Assembly (NCBI GenBank): GCA_905215475.1
Contig: CAJMPW010000005.1
Span: 62,001 to 126,000 of the forward strand
Direction: 5' to 3'
DNA length: 64,000 nt
From: CAG-103 sp905215475
Lineage (GTDB): Bacteria; Bacillota; Clostridia; Oscillospirales; Oscillospiraceae
Of the stretch, positions 39,803 through 46,852 are shown piece after piece. The notes below the pieces were generated by a model. It was not told the DNA's origin and ran no database searches. It worked only from the letters and a program-made list of their open reading frames with translations. The position numbers and the translations under genes are program-made. Position 1 is the stretch's first letter. Every line of letters begins with the position of its first letter.

Positions 39803-40842
39803 AAAAATCGGATTTCTATTTTGACCTGCCGGAGGAGCTCATCGCACAGACGCCGCTTGAGCGGCGCGATGCCTCCCGGCTGCTGACCCTGGATAAAACG
39901 ACCGGCGCTGTCGAGCACCACCACTTTTATGAGCTGCCGCAGTTTCTGCGTCCGAACGACTGCCTGATCCTCAATGATTCACGCGTGCTTCCGGCGCGCC
40001 TGCTCGGACACCGCAGTACCGGCGGAGCGGTCGAGGTCCTGCTGCTGCGCGACCTCGGCGACGGCAAATGGGAGTGCCTGACCCGACCGGGACGCAAGAC
40101 CCAGCCCGGCACTGCGCTCTCGTTCGGCGACGGGGAGCTGACTGCCACGGTCGTCGATGCGATCGCCGATGGCAACAAGATCGTGCAGTTTCACTATGAG
40201 GGCATTTTCCTCGAGGTGCTCGAGCGGCTGGGCAAGATGCCGCTGCCGCCGTATATCAAGGAGGAACTGCAGGATCAGGAGCGCTATCAGACGGTCTACT
40301 CCCGCGAGCTCGGCAGCGCCGCCGCACCGACGGCCGGCCTGCACTTTACGAAGGAGCTCCTGCAGCAGATCGCGGACATGGGTGTGAAGATCGGCTATGT
40401 CACGCTGCACATCGGACTCGGTACGTTTCGCCCTGTCAAAGAGGATGAGATTGAGGATCATCCGATGCACTCGGAGTTTTGCATCATTCCGGAGGAGACG
40501 GCGCGCATCGTCAACGAGACGAAGGCGAGCGGCGGGCGCGTCATCTGTGTCGGCACGACGTCCTGCCGCACGGTCGAGAGCTTTGCCGAGCCGGACGGGA
40601 CGCTGCACGCACAGTCCGGCTGGACGGATATTTTCATCTACCCCGGTTATAAGTTCAAGTGTTTGGATGCGCTCGTCACGAATTTCCACCTCCCGGAGAG
40701 TACGCTCATCATGCTCGTCTCGGCGCTGGCCGGACGGGAACACATCCTCAACGCCTATCGGATCGCCGTCGAAAACCGCTATCGGTTTTTCTCGTTTGGC
40801 GATGCGATGTTCATCGCGGATCTCGGACAGACCACGCTGTGA
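39799..40842 (+). CDS. queA: S-adenosylmethionine:tRNA ribosyltransferase-isomerase
   Basis: Transfers and isomerises the ribosyl moiety of SAM to preQ1-tRNA to make epoxyqueuosine. The 347-residue protein shows the family markers FDLPEELIAQTPLERRDASRLL, LNDSRVLPARL, PLPPYIKEELQDQERYQTVYSRELGSAAAPTAGLHFT, HIGLGTFRPV and FHLPESTLIMLVSALAG. It overlaps the upstream gene by 4 nt. The partner tgt lies 0.9 kb downstream, with a heat-shock gene between them. Confidence 0.97.
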   Translation: MKKSDFYFDLPEELIAQTPLERRDASRLLTLDKTTGAVEHHHFYELPQFLRPNDCLILNDSRVLPARLLGHRSTGGAVEVLLLRDLGDGKWECLTRPGRKTQPGTALSFGDGELTATVVDAIADGNKIVQFHYEGIFLEVLERLGKMPLPPYIKEELQDQERYQTVYSRELGSAAAPTAGLHFTKELLQQIADMGVKIGYVTLHIGLGTFRPVKEDEIEDHPMHSEFCIIPEETARIVNETKASGGRVICVGTTSCRTVESFAEPDGTLHAQSGWTDIFIYPGYKFKCLDALVTNFHLPESTLIMLVSALAGREHILNAYRIAVENRYRFFSFGDAMFIADLGQTTL

Positions 40843-40933
40843 CCGCGTACACGACCGCTCTGCTGGCTTTGCAGGGCGGTCAAACTTTTAAAATCGCATA
40901 TTTTGTGAACAAACATTGCGTGTTTCGTGAACG

Positions 40934-40960
40934 TTAGCACTCAGCGCTTGACAGTGCTAA
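40934..40960 (+). promoter_or_regulatory. CIRCE operator (HrcA binding site) of hsp20
   Basis: TTAGCACTC, 9-nt spacer, then CAGTGCTAA: the CIRCE consensus TTAGCACTC-N9-GAGTGCTAA with a single change. It overlaps the -35 of the hsp20 promoter, which suits repression by HrcA. Confidence 0.92.
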
Positions 40961-40975
40961 ATGGCGTGCTATGAT
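40948..40975 (+). promoter_or_regulatory. Sigma-A promoter of hsp20
   Basis: TTGACA (40948-40953), 16-nt spacer, TATGAT (40970-40975). The leader to the ATG at 41111 is about 130 nt and holds no convincing reading frame; a thermosensor or other structure in it is possible but not shown. Confidence 0.85.
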
Positions 40976-41110
40976 GAACACGATCGATGAGGGAGGGAGC
41001 GTTGAGAGCCCTCCGGAGATCAGGCATTGTTGTACAAACGGTAACAGAGTTCGCCAACGCATGGAGTTTTTCCCCAGCGCCTACGAAAGGTATGAATGGA
41101 GGAATGACTT

Positions 41111-41560
41111 ATGTTGCCGAGTATTTTTGGTGAAAACCTGTTTGATGATTCGCTGTCCGATTTCTTCGGTTTCGGCCGCATGATGCCGCGGGTCGGCAAT
41201 GAGCTGTACGGTAAGCATGCCAAGAACCTGATGAAGACTGATGTCCGCGAACTGGACGGCTCGTATGAGCTGGACGTGGATCTGCCGGGCTTCAAGAAGG
41301 ACGAAGTGACAGTCGACCTGCAGGACGGTTACCTGACGATCAGCGCTGCGAAGGCTCTGGACAAGGACGAGTCCGATCAGAAGGGCAAGTTCCTGCGTCA
41401 GGAGCGTTACGCCGGCTCGATGAGCCGCAGCTTCTACGTCGGTGACGACGTGGAGTCCACGGACATCTGTGCCAAGTACGAGGATGGTATCCTGAAGATT
41501 AGTGTCCCGAAGACTGCGCACAAGGAGCTGCCGAAGCACAGCACCATCACGATCGAGTAA
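41111..41560 (+). CDS. Small heat shock protein, Hsp20/alpha-crystallin family
   Basis: A 149-residue ATP-independent holdase chaperone. The alpha-crystallin domain covers about residues 40-145: MKTDVRELDGSYELDVDLPGFKKDEVTVDLQDGYLTISA, RQERYAGSMSRSFYVGDDVE and AKYEDGILKISVPK. The N-terminal arm (FDDSLSDFFGF) is aromatic-rich as usual, and the C terminus has a short I-x-I motif (TITIE). It is monocistronic under CIRCE control and sits between queA and tgt. Confidence 0.95.
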   Translation: MLPSIFGENLFDDSLSDFFGFGRMMPRVGNELYGKHAKNLMKTDVRELDGSYELDVDLPGFKKDEVTVDLQDGYLTISAAKALDKDESDQKGKFLRQERYAGSMSRSFYVGDDVESTDICAKYEDGILKISVPKTAHKELPKHSTITIE

Positions 41561-41575
41561 CACAGCAATGCACCA

Positions 41576-41600
41576 GCGCCCCGGCTAATCGCCGGGGCGC
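41576..41600 (+). terminator. Probable terminator of hsp20
   Basis: GCGCCCCGGC pairs with GCCGGGGCGC around a 5-nt loop; the T-rich tail is weak and starts 6 nt later. Confidence 0.65.
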
Positions 41601-41646
41601 AGCGCATTTTAAAGAGAGCCCGGATGCGCAAATCTGCCGCAAGTGC

Positions 41647-41674
41647 TTGACTTGATGCGGCAATCTGATAGAAT
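41647..41674 (+). promoter_or_regulatory. Sigma-A promoter of tgt
   Basis: TTGACT (41647-41652), 16-nt spacer, TAGAAT (41669-41674), 34 nt before the ATG. Confidence 0.8.
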
Positions 41675-41708
41675 AAGTGCGCAACTACAACAGAAAGGCA
41701 AGCAAGCT

Positions 41709-42839
41709 ATGTTTCAACTGATTTGCAAGGACGGCCATGCGCGCCGGGGCGTATTCACGACGCCGCACGGCACGGTTCAGACGCCGGTGTTTATGAATGT
41801 CGGCACGCAGGCGGCCATCAAGGGTGCGCTCTCGGCGGAGGATCTGGAGCGCATTGGCTGTCAGGTCGAACTGTCCAACACGTATCATCTGCACGTCCGT
41901 CCCGGGGATGAGCTGATCCGCGACCTCGGTGGTCTGCATAAATTCATGACGTGGGATAAACCGATCCTGACCGATAGCGGCGGCTTTCAGATCTTTTCTC
42001 TGGCGCAGCTTCGTAAGATCACGGAGGAGGGCGTCGCCTTCAACTGCCATGTCGACGGGCGGCATATCTTCATGGGACCGGAGGAGAGTATGCGCATTCA
42101 GGCGAACCTCGGCTCTGACATCGCGATGGCGTTTGACGAGTGCATCAAGATCCCGTCGCCCTATGACTATGTGAAAAATTCCTGCGACCGGACGTACCGC
42201 TGGCTGAAGCGGTGCAAGGCGGCGCTCGATGACTATACCAGCCGCGACGACGCGGTCAACCCCGATCAGGTGCTCTTCGGCATCAATCAGGGTACGGTCT
42301 TTCATGATCTGCGCATTGAGCATATGAAAAAGATCGCAGAACTGGATCTGGCCGGCTATGCGATCGGCGGACTTGCAGTAGGGGAGACGACGCAGGAGAT
42401 GTATGACACCATCGCCGCCGTCGAGGCCTATATGCCGACAGATAAACCGCGCTACCTGATGGGTGTCGGTACGCCCGGCAACATCATTGAGGGGGTTGCG
42501 CGCGGCGTGGACTTTTTTGACTGTGTCATGCCGGCGCGCAACGGCCGCCATGGGCATCTGTTCACATGGTCCGGCGTGATCAACATAAAAAACGAGAAAT
42601 ATCAGCGCGATGAGCAGCCGATCGATCCGCAGTGCGACTGCCCGGTCTGCCGCCGGTTCTCGCGCGCCTATCTGCGCCATCTGTTCAAGGCAGATGAGAT
42701 GCTGGCCATGCGCTTTGCCGTGATGCATAATTTGTATTTTTATAACACGCTCATGGCACGTATCCGCACAGCGATCGAGGCCGGGGAATATGAGGCGTTC
42801 CGAAAAACTTACACAACTATGCTCGATACGCGCATTTAA
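41709..42839 (+). CDS. tgt: tRNA-guanine transglycosylase
   Basis: Exchanges guanine-34 for preQ1 in tRNAs with GUN anticodons. The 376-residue TIM-barrel enzyme shows TPVFMNVGTQAAIKGAL, LSNTYHLHVRPG, DSGGFQIFSLA (with the catalytic Asp), FDECIKIPSPYDYVKNSCDRTYRW, GGLAVGE, and PRYLMGVGTPGNIIEGVARGVDFFDCVMPARNGRHG. The zinc site is CDCPVCRRFSRAYLRHL. The ATG at 41709 fits the family N terminus; the upstream frame runs through the promoter. Confidence 0.98.
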   Translation: MFQLICKDGHARRGVFTTPHGTVQTPVFMNVGTQAAIKGALSAEDLERIGCQVELSNTYHLHVRPGDELIRDLGGLHKFMTWDKPILTDSGGFQIFSLAQLRKITEEGVAFNCHVDGRHIFMGPEESMRIQANLGSDIAMAFDECIKIPSPYDYVKNSCDRTYRWLKRCKAALDDYTSRDDAVNPDQVLFGINQGTVFHDLRIEHMKKIAELDLAGYAIGGLAVGETTQEMYDTIAAVEAYMPTDKPRYLMGVGTPGNIIEGVARGVDFFDCVMPARNGRHGHLFTWSGVINIKNEKYQRDEQPIDPQCDCPVCRRFSRAYLRHLFKADEMLAMRFAVMHNLYFYNTLMARIRTAIEAGEYEAFRKTYTTMLDTRI

Positions 42840-42842
42840 CGC

Positions 42843-42871
42843 TTGCATTTGTATAGCAAAGCGGATATAAT
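42843..42871 (+). promoter_or_regulatory. Sigma-A promoter of yajC
   Basis: TTGCAT (42843-42848), 17-nt spacer, TATAAT (42866-42871); it begins 4 nt after the tgt stop codon. Confidence 0.88.
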
Positions 42872-42899
42872 ATTTTTATCATCACACGGAGGTAAAACC

Positions 42900-43277
42900 A
42901 TGGGAAACGGCGGATATTCATCCATTATCATGATCATTCTGATGCTTGTCATCTTCTATCTGTTCCTGATTCTTCCGGAGAACAAGAAGAAGAAAAAGCT
43001 CAATGAAATGCGCTCCAGCCTGAAGGTCGGCGACGATATCGTCACAATCGGCGGTATGATGGGCAAGGTCGTCCACGTCACGGACGACAGTGTGACTTTC
43101 GAGACCAGCGAGGATCAGGTTCGCATTCAGGTTGCCAAGTGGGCCATTTCCACGAACGCCCGCGCCGAGGCGCAGGCTGCCAAGGAAGCTCAGGACCGCA
43201 AGGCTGCCAAGCAGAAGGCAAAAGAAGCGAAAAAGGAAGAGCCGAAGCACGAGGAGCCGAAGGGCCCCGAGGTGTAA
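42900..43277 (+). CDS. yajC: Preprotein translocase subunit YajC
   Basis: A small accessory membrane subunit of the SecDF-YajC complex. The 125-residue protein has one N-terminal helix (SIIMIILMLVIFYLFLILP), the basic ENKKKKKLNEMRSSLKVGDDIVTIGGMMGKV motif that defines the family, and a long charged C-terminal tail. ACGGAGG lies 7 nt before ATG 42900. The order tgt-yajC-yrzE is a common Firmicute arrangement; secDF is not in the window. Confidence 0.94.
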   Translation: MGNGGYSSIIMIILMLVIFYLFLILPENKKKKKLNEMRSSLKVGDDIVTIGGMMGKVVHVTDDSVTFETSEDQVRIQVAKWAISTNARAEAQAAKEAQDRKAAKQKAKEAKKEEPKHEEPKGPEV

Positions 43278-43297
43278 AGCGTCTTACGGAATGATTC

Positions 43298-43350
43298 ACC
43301 CCCTGCAGGAATATGCTGTGATGCATATGTTCTGCAGGGGGTGTTTTTTT
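43298..43350 (+). terminator. Terminator of yajC, containing the ribosome-binding site of the next gene
   Basis: ACCCCCTGCAG pairs with CTGCAGGGGGT, extended inward by a partly paired AATATGC/GCATATG, and followed by GTTTTTTT. The 3' arm carries AGGGGGTG, the only good ribosome-binding site of the downstream gene, and that gene's TTG start lies at the end of the T-run. Confidence 0.9.
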
Positions 43351-43777
43351 GCATACGGAACAAAAATGGCTGCCGCTGCTCTCACGCGCGGCGGCGTGCG
43401 GCTTGGCCGGGATCGCGCTCACGCTGCTGCTGAGCTGGCTGGTTGCGTTTGCGGTCAACCGGGAGATGCTGCCGGAGATCGGGACGCGGTTCGTCGCGCT
43501 CATATGCTGCGCGCTCGCGTGCCTGATCGCCGGGGCGTTTTCTCCGCGGCCGGAGCAGGGGAGGGCGCTTGGCGGTGCGGTGACGTGGACGGCGTGGATG
43601 ATCGGGTATCTGATCCTGAAAGTGTCGGTCGGTGCGCCGGTTTTTTGCGCCGAGACCGCCGTCACGCTCGCGGTCACACTTGCGGCGGCGATCATCGGTT
43701 CGTGCACTTTTCATAAAAAGTTACGAAATAGAACAAAGAAGAAAAAACGGAAACAGAGCAGAAAATACAGACGGTAA
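43349..43777 (+). CDS. TIGR04086 (YrzE-like) four-helix membrane protein
   Basis: A 142-residue membrane protein with four predicted helices (about 12-36, 47-63, 75-94, 98-116) and a strongly basic C-terminal tail (KKLRNRTKKKKRKQSRKYRR). Size, topology and position just after yajC match the TIGR04086/YrzE family, whose function is unknown. The only suitable start is TTG at 43349, with AGGGGGTG 5-6 nt upstream; the next in-frame ATG would remove the first helix. The start and ribosome-binding site lie within the yajC terminator, so expression may depend on read-through or hairpin melting. Confidence 0.75.
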   Translation: MHTEQKWLPLLSRAAACGLAGIALTLLLSWLVAFAVNREMLPEIGTRFVALICCALACLIAGAFSPRPEQGRALGGAVTWTAWMIGYLILKVSVGAPVFCAETAVTLAVTLAAAIIGSCTFHKKLRNRTKKKKRKQSRKYRR

Positions 43778-44070
43778 TCACGCTGACGGTTTACATAATG
43801 CCCATGTGATTACCTACATATTGCGTCTGCACTCGCGTGATTACCGAAATGTAGGCGCATACACTTGAAAACGCGGGGCAGTTTCGAGCTCAAAGTTACA
43901 GGGTTTACATAACGCTGTTAACATAATTTCTTGTCATAATAAACAAAAATGAACAAAGTTTGACGAAATGCTTGATAACAGTTTCGATTTGTATTATATT
44001 ATGTCTACACCGCATTATGTAAATTGTCATGTTATGAATGCACGTTCATAGACTGTCCATGGTGATGGCG
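43778..44070. repeat. Gene-free AT-rich region with three families of short repeats, before spoIIM-xerD
   Basis: No gene was found. GTGATTACC occurs at 43806-43814 and 43837-43845 and inverted at 43773-43781; the outer pair extends to an 11-bp inverted repeat (43773-43783 with 43835-43845). GGTTTACATAAYGC occurs at 43788-43801 and 43902-43915, and its inverse GCATTATGTAAA at 44012-44023. CCTACAT/ATGTAGG flanks the second GTGATTACC copy. TATGAAtgcacgTTCATA (44033-44050) is another small inverted repeat. Confidence 0.75.
43972..44000 (+). promoter_or_regulatory. Putative sigma-A promoter of the spoIIM-like gene
   Basis: TTGATA (43972-43977), 17-nt spacer, TATATT (43995-44000). A weak sigma-E-like alternative (TCATGTT, 13 nt, CATAGACT at 44047-44054) lies too close to the start codon to be convincing. 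Confidence 0.5.
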
Positions 44071-44682
44071 ATGAATGTGCGACAGAGACATAAGAAACTG
44101 CGTGTGCGCCGGAAAGCGGCTCTGCCGCGCTATCCGCTGCCGCCGCTGCTTGCAGCCGGCATGACGGCGGGTTACCTGATCGGCTGCTGCTGCGGTGCAA
44201 ATGCCGCACTGCCGGATTCATCCGGTCCGGTGCTTTCGTTTTTGCAAAGCGGTGGTGCGGGCGATACGCTCTACGGCGGGCTGCTGCCGGAACTGTGTAT
44301 CTCGTGCGCTTATGGCTTTGCATTTTTGCTGCTGTCGACGTCGTATCTCGGCTTTTTGCTGATCCCCGTCGTTTTCGGTGTCAAAGGTTTTCTGTCCGCC
44401 TGTACGGCGGCTGCTTTTTTGCGCTCCGGCTGCGCACACGCGTTTGCACTGTCGTGCATTGCGGTCGGTTTGCCCGGGGTGTTTGTCGTGCCGGCGCTGT
44501 TTTTGCTCGGCGTGCTCTGCGCGCAGATGTCTGTGCGTCTGATGGAGCAGCGGCGCGGTCTTTCGCCTCCCGCTGTGACGGAGCGTTGTTCCCGGGAGCT
44601 GGCGCTGGTGTTCTGCCTGCTGCTTGCGGCTGCGGCCACGGCGAGCTATGCCGTGCCGTTTTTCACAAAGCTTATTCTGTGA
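44071..44682 (+). CDS. SpoIIM-like polytopic membrane protein
   Basis: A 203-residue protein with a basic N terminus (RQRHKKLRVRRKAALPRY) and about five membrane helices. In B. subtilis SpoIIM is part of the SpoIIDMP engulfment machine, and in many endospore formers spoIIM lies beside xerD, as here (the next gene). The helical pattern LSTSYLGFLLIPVVFGVKGFLSACTAAAF, with later LPGVFVVPALFLLGVLCAQM, fits the SpoIIM/DUF95 group, but similarity is not strong enough by eye to be certain. GGTGATGGCG precedes ATG 44071; two in-frame ATGs lie upstream (44038, 44059). Confidence 0.62.
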   Translation: MNVRQRHKKLRVRRKAALPRYPLPPLLAAGMTAGYLIGCCCGANAALPDSSGPVLSFLQSGGAGDTLYGGLLPELCISCAYGFAFLLLSTSYLGFLLIPVVFGVKGFLSACTAAAFLRSGCAHAFALSCIAVGLPGVFVVPALFLLGVLCAQMSVRLMEQRRGLSPPAVTERCSRELALVFCLLLAAAATASYAVPFFTKLIL

Positions 44683-44729
44683 CCGATGGTCACTCTGGAT
44701 GAAATCTGATTGGAAAGGGGGAAGTCGTC

Positions 44730-45620
44730 GTGCGCGATTCCGACGGAATGGAAATATTCGAATCCTACCTGCGCGATGTCAAACGTTCGTCGCAAAACAC
44801 GATTTCCTCATACCTGCGGGATATCCGGCAGCTGAGTGAATACCTGCACGCCCATACGGATGCCGACCTCGGCTCAGCGGAAGAGGAGGAGCTGTGCGAT
44901 TACATCGACTGGATGCGCAGCAACGGCAAGTCGGTTGCCACGGTTTCCCGGGCAATCGCATCGCTGAAAAATTTCTATGGTTTCCTGCTCAACAATCATT
45001 ATGTGCAGCACAATCCGACCGGAAAGCTCGTGCCGGACAAGGCCAAGCAGAAGCTGCCGCAGATCCTCACGAACAAGGAAGTGGAGCTCCTGCTCGCGCA
45101 GCCGGAGTGCACGGATGCCAAGGGCTACCGTGACCGCGCAATGCTTGAGCTGCTATACGCGACCGGCATCCGCGTGAGTGAGCTGATCTCCCTGAACATT
45201 ACGGATGTCAATCTGTCTGCCGGTGTGATCCGCTGCCACGGACGCGATAAGACGCGCATGATCCCCATGTATCCGGCGGCTGTCCGTGCGCTCACGGAAT
45301 ATATCAATTTCATCCGTCCGCAGATGATCGCTGCGCCGGACGAACAGGCTCTGTTCGTCAACGTCGGCGGCGAACGGATGTCACGTCAGGGCTTCTGGAA
45401 GCTCATCAAGCACTATCAGACCAAAGCCGGCATCGAAAAGGCGATCACGCCGCATACGCTGCGTCACTCGTTCGCGGCGCATCTGCTGGAAAACGGCGCA
45501 GATATCCACGCCATTCAGGAAATGCTTGGTCATGCGGATATCTCCTCGACGCAGATCTATTCTCACCTCGTCAGCAAGCAGCTCAAGGACGTTTACAACA
45601 AAGCACACCCGCGTGCATGA
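44730..45620 (+). CDS. xerD: Tyrosine recombinase XerD
   Basis: A 296-residue site-specific recombinase that with XerC resolves chromosome dimers at dif. The N-terminal SAM-like DNA-binding domain spans about residues 1-90 (FESYLRDVKRSSQNTISSYLRDIRQLSEYL). The catalytic domain has Arg in ATGIRVSELISL, Lys in the beta-hairpin HGRDKTRMIP, His and Arg in TPHTLRHSFAAHLLENGADIHAIQEMLGHADISS, and the nucleophile Tyr in TQIYSHLV. It starts at GTG 44730 with AAAGGGGG upstream. The order spoIIM-xerD is conserved in spore formers. Confidence 0.9.
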   Translation: MRDSDGMEIFESYLRDVKRSSQNTISSYLRDIRQLSEYLHAHTDADLGSAEEEELCDYIDWMRSNGKSVATVSRAIASLKNFYGFLLNNHYVQHNPTGKLVPDKAKQKLPQILTNKEVELLLAQPECTDAKGYRDRAMLELLYATGIRVSELISLNITDVNLSAGVIRCHGRDKTRMIPMYPAAVRALTEYINFIRPQMIAAPDEQALFVNVGGERMSRQGFWKLIKHYQTKAGIEKAITPHTLRHSFAAHLLENGADIHAIQEMLGHADISSTQIYSHLVSKQLKDVYNKAHPRA

Positions 45621-45634
45621 TCCATTGTGTTTTC

Positions 45635-45669
45635 AGCGCTCCGAAGAAATTCGGAGCGCTATTTCTTTT
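45635..45669 (+). terminator. Terminator of xerD
   Basis: AGCGCTCCGAA and TTCGGAGCGCT form an 11-bp perfect stem with a GAAA loop, followed by ATTTCTTTT. Confidence 0.93.
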
Positions 45670-45675
45670 GAGCAG

Positions 45676-45704
45676 TTGCTTACGGGGCAAAATTATGCTA
45701 TATT
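45676..45704 (+). promoter_or_regulatory. Sigma-A promoter of ruvCAB
   Basis: TTGCTT (45676-45681), 17-nt spacer, TATATT (45699-45704). No LexA/DinR box was seen. Confidence 0.68.
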
Positions 45705-45725
45705 TATTTAATTGGAGTGATGCAT

Positions 45726-46241
45726 ATGCGGATCTTAGGCGTCGACCCGGGGATCGCAACGGTTGGCTTTGCGGTGTTGGACGCGGACAAGCGCAGTCAG
45801 CGGCTGCTGACCTGCGGTGTGATCACGACACCGGCCAAAACGCAGCTCTCGAGCAGACTTGATCAGATCTACCGTGACCTGAATGAACTCATTGCGCAGT
45901 TTCATCCGGAAGCGATGGCGGTGGAGGAGCTGTTTTTCAACACCAATATCACGACCGGCATCGCCGTTGCCCATGGGCGCGGCATCATTCTGCTCTCGGG
46001 CTATCAGGCAGGGCTGCAGATCTACGAGTATACGCCGCTGCAGGTCAAGCAGGCAGTCGTCGGTTACGGCCGCGCAGATAAAAAGCAGGTCATGGACATG
46101 GTGCGCCGCATTCTGTCCCTGCAGGCAGTTCCGAAGCCGGACGATGCTGCGGATGCCGTTGCCATCGCGCTGTGCCACGCACGCAGCGCCACATCATTGA
46201 TCCATCAACAGGAGAGGTTTGACCCATGTTCTACCACATAA
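45726..46241 (+). CDS. ruvC: Holliday junction resolvase RuvC
   Basis: The endonuclease that cuts Holliday junctions in the RuvABC complex. The 171-residue protein has the RNase H-like fold with acidic catalytic residues in RILGVDPGIATVGFAVLD (Asp7), the Glu in MAVEELFFNTN, and the C-terminal DDAADAVAIALCHAR. ATG 45726 was chosen because GGAG then lies 8 nt upstream; two starts three and two codons earlier are too close to it. It overlaps ruvA by 16 nt. Confidence 0.96.
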   Translation: MRILGVDPGIATVGFAVLDADKRSQRLLTCGVITTPAKTQLSSRLDQIYRDLNELIAQFHPEAMAVEELFFNTNITTGIAVAHGRGIILLSGYQAGLQIYEYTPLQVKQAVVGYGRADKKQVMDMVRRILSLQAVPKPDDAADAVAIALCHARSATSLIHQQERFDPCSTT

Positions 46242-46837
46242 ACGGAGTTGTTACCGATATCGAACCGAATCTGGCCGTGCTTGAGTGCGGCGGTGTCGGC
46301 TATGCGCTCAACGTGAGCCTGAACACGCTTGCAAGCGTCAAGATCGGCGAACGCGCCAAGCTCTACATATATGAATGTATCCGCGAGGATGCGCATGATC
46401 TCTACGGCTTTGGCTCCAAGAGTGAAAAGCACTGCTTTGAGCTGCTGCTCGGCATCTCCGGCGTCGGACCGAAGGCGGCGCTGTCGATCCTTTCGTCCAA
46501 CACGCCGGACGGGCTGGCGCTGGCCGTGCTCAACGGCGATGAAAAGGCGCTCACGACCGCGCCCGGCATCGGCAAGCGCATTGCGCAGCGTATCCTGCTC
46601 GAGCTCAAGGACAAAATGGCCAAGGAGAGCGCGAGCGTGGACTTTTCCGATCTCACGCCGGTCGTGCCTGCGTCCGATGCGGCTTCGGCCGCGCGCAGCG
46701 ATGCAATCGCCGGGCTGACCGTGCTCGGCTACAGCATGCCGGAGATCAATGCCGCGCTGCGCAAGCTGCCGTCCATTGAGGGCATGAGTGCCGATCAGAT
46801 CATCAAGGCTGCGCTGCGCGCCATGATGCAGCAGTAA
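46226..46837 (+). CDS. ruvA: Holliday junction DNA helicase subunit RuvA
   Basis: The tetrameric junction-binding subunit that positions RuvB. The 203-residue protein has domain I MFYHINGVVTDIEPNLAVLECGGVGYALNVS, domain II with helix-hairpin-helix motifs LLLGISGVGPKAALSIL and LTTAPGIGKRIAQRILLELKDKM, and the flexible linker and domain III (SDAIAGLTVLGYSMPEINAAL) that contacts RuvB. Confidence 0.98.
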   Translation: MFYHINGVVTDIEPNLAVLECGGVGYALNVSLNTLASVKIGERAKLYIYECIREDAHDLYGFGSKSEKHCFELLLGISGVGPKAALSILSSNTPDGLALAVLNGDEKALTTAPGIGKRIAQRILLELKDKMAKESASVDFSDLTPVVPASDAASAARSDAIAGLTVLGYSMPEINAALRKLPSIEGMSADQIIKAALRAMMQQ

Positions 46838-46852
46838 GCAGGGAGGGAGCAT

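Noticed and set aside
40971..41183. 70-codon frame beginning in the hsp20 leader
   Set aside because: It runs into the hsp20 gene out of frame and its start lies in or next to the -10 box; the translation shows no coding character.
43972..44023. A complete dif site upstream of xerD
   Set aside because: Only single-arm resemblance (TTATGTAAA) was found; no copy has both arms with a 6-bp centre.
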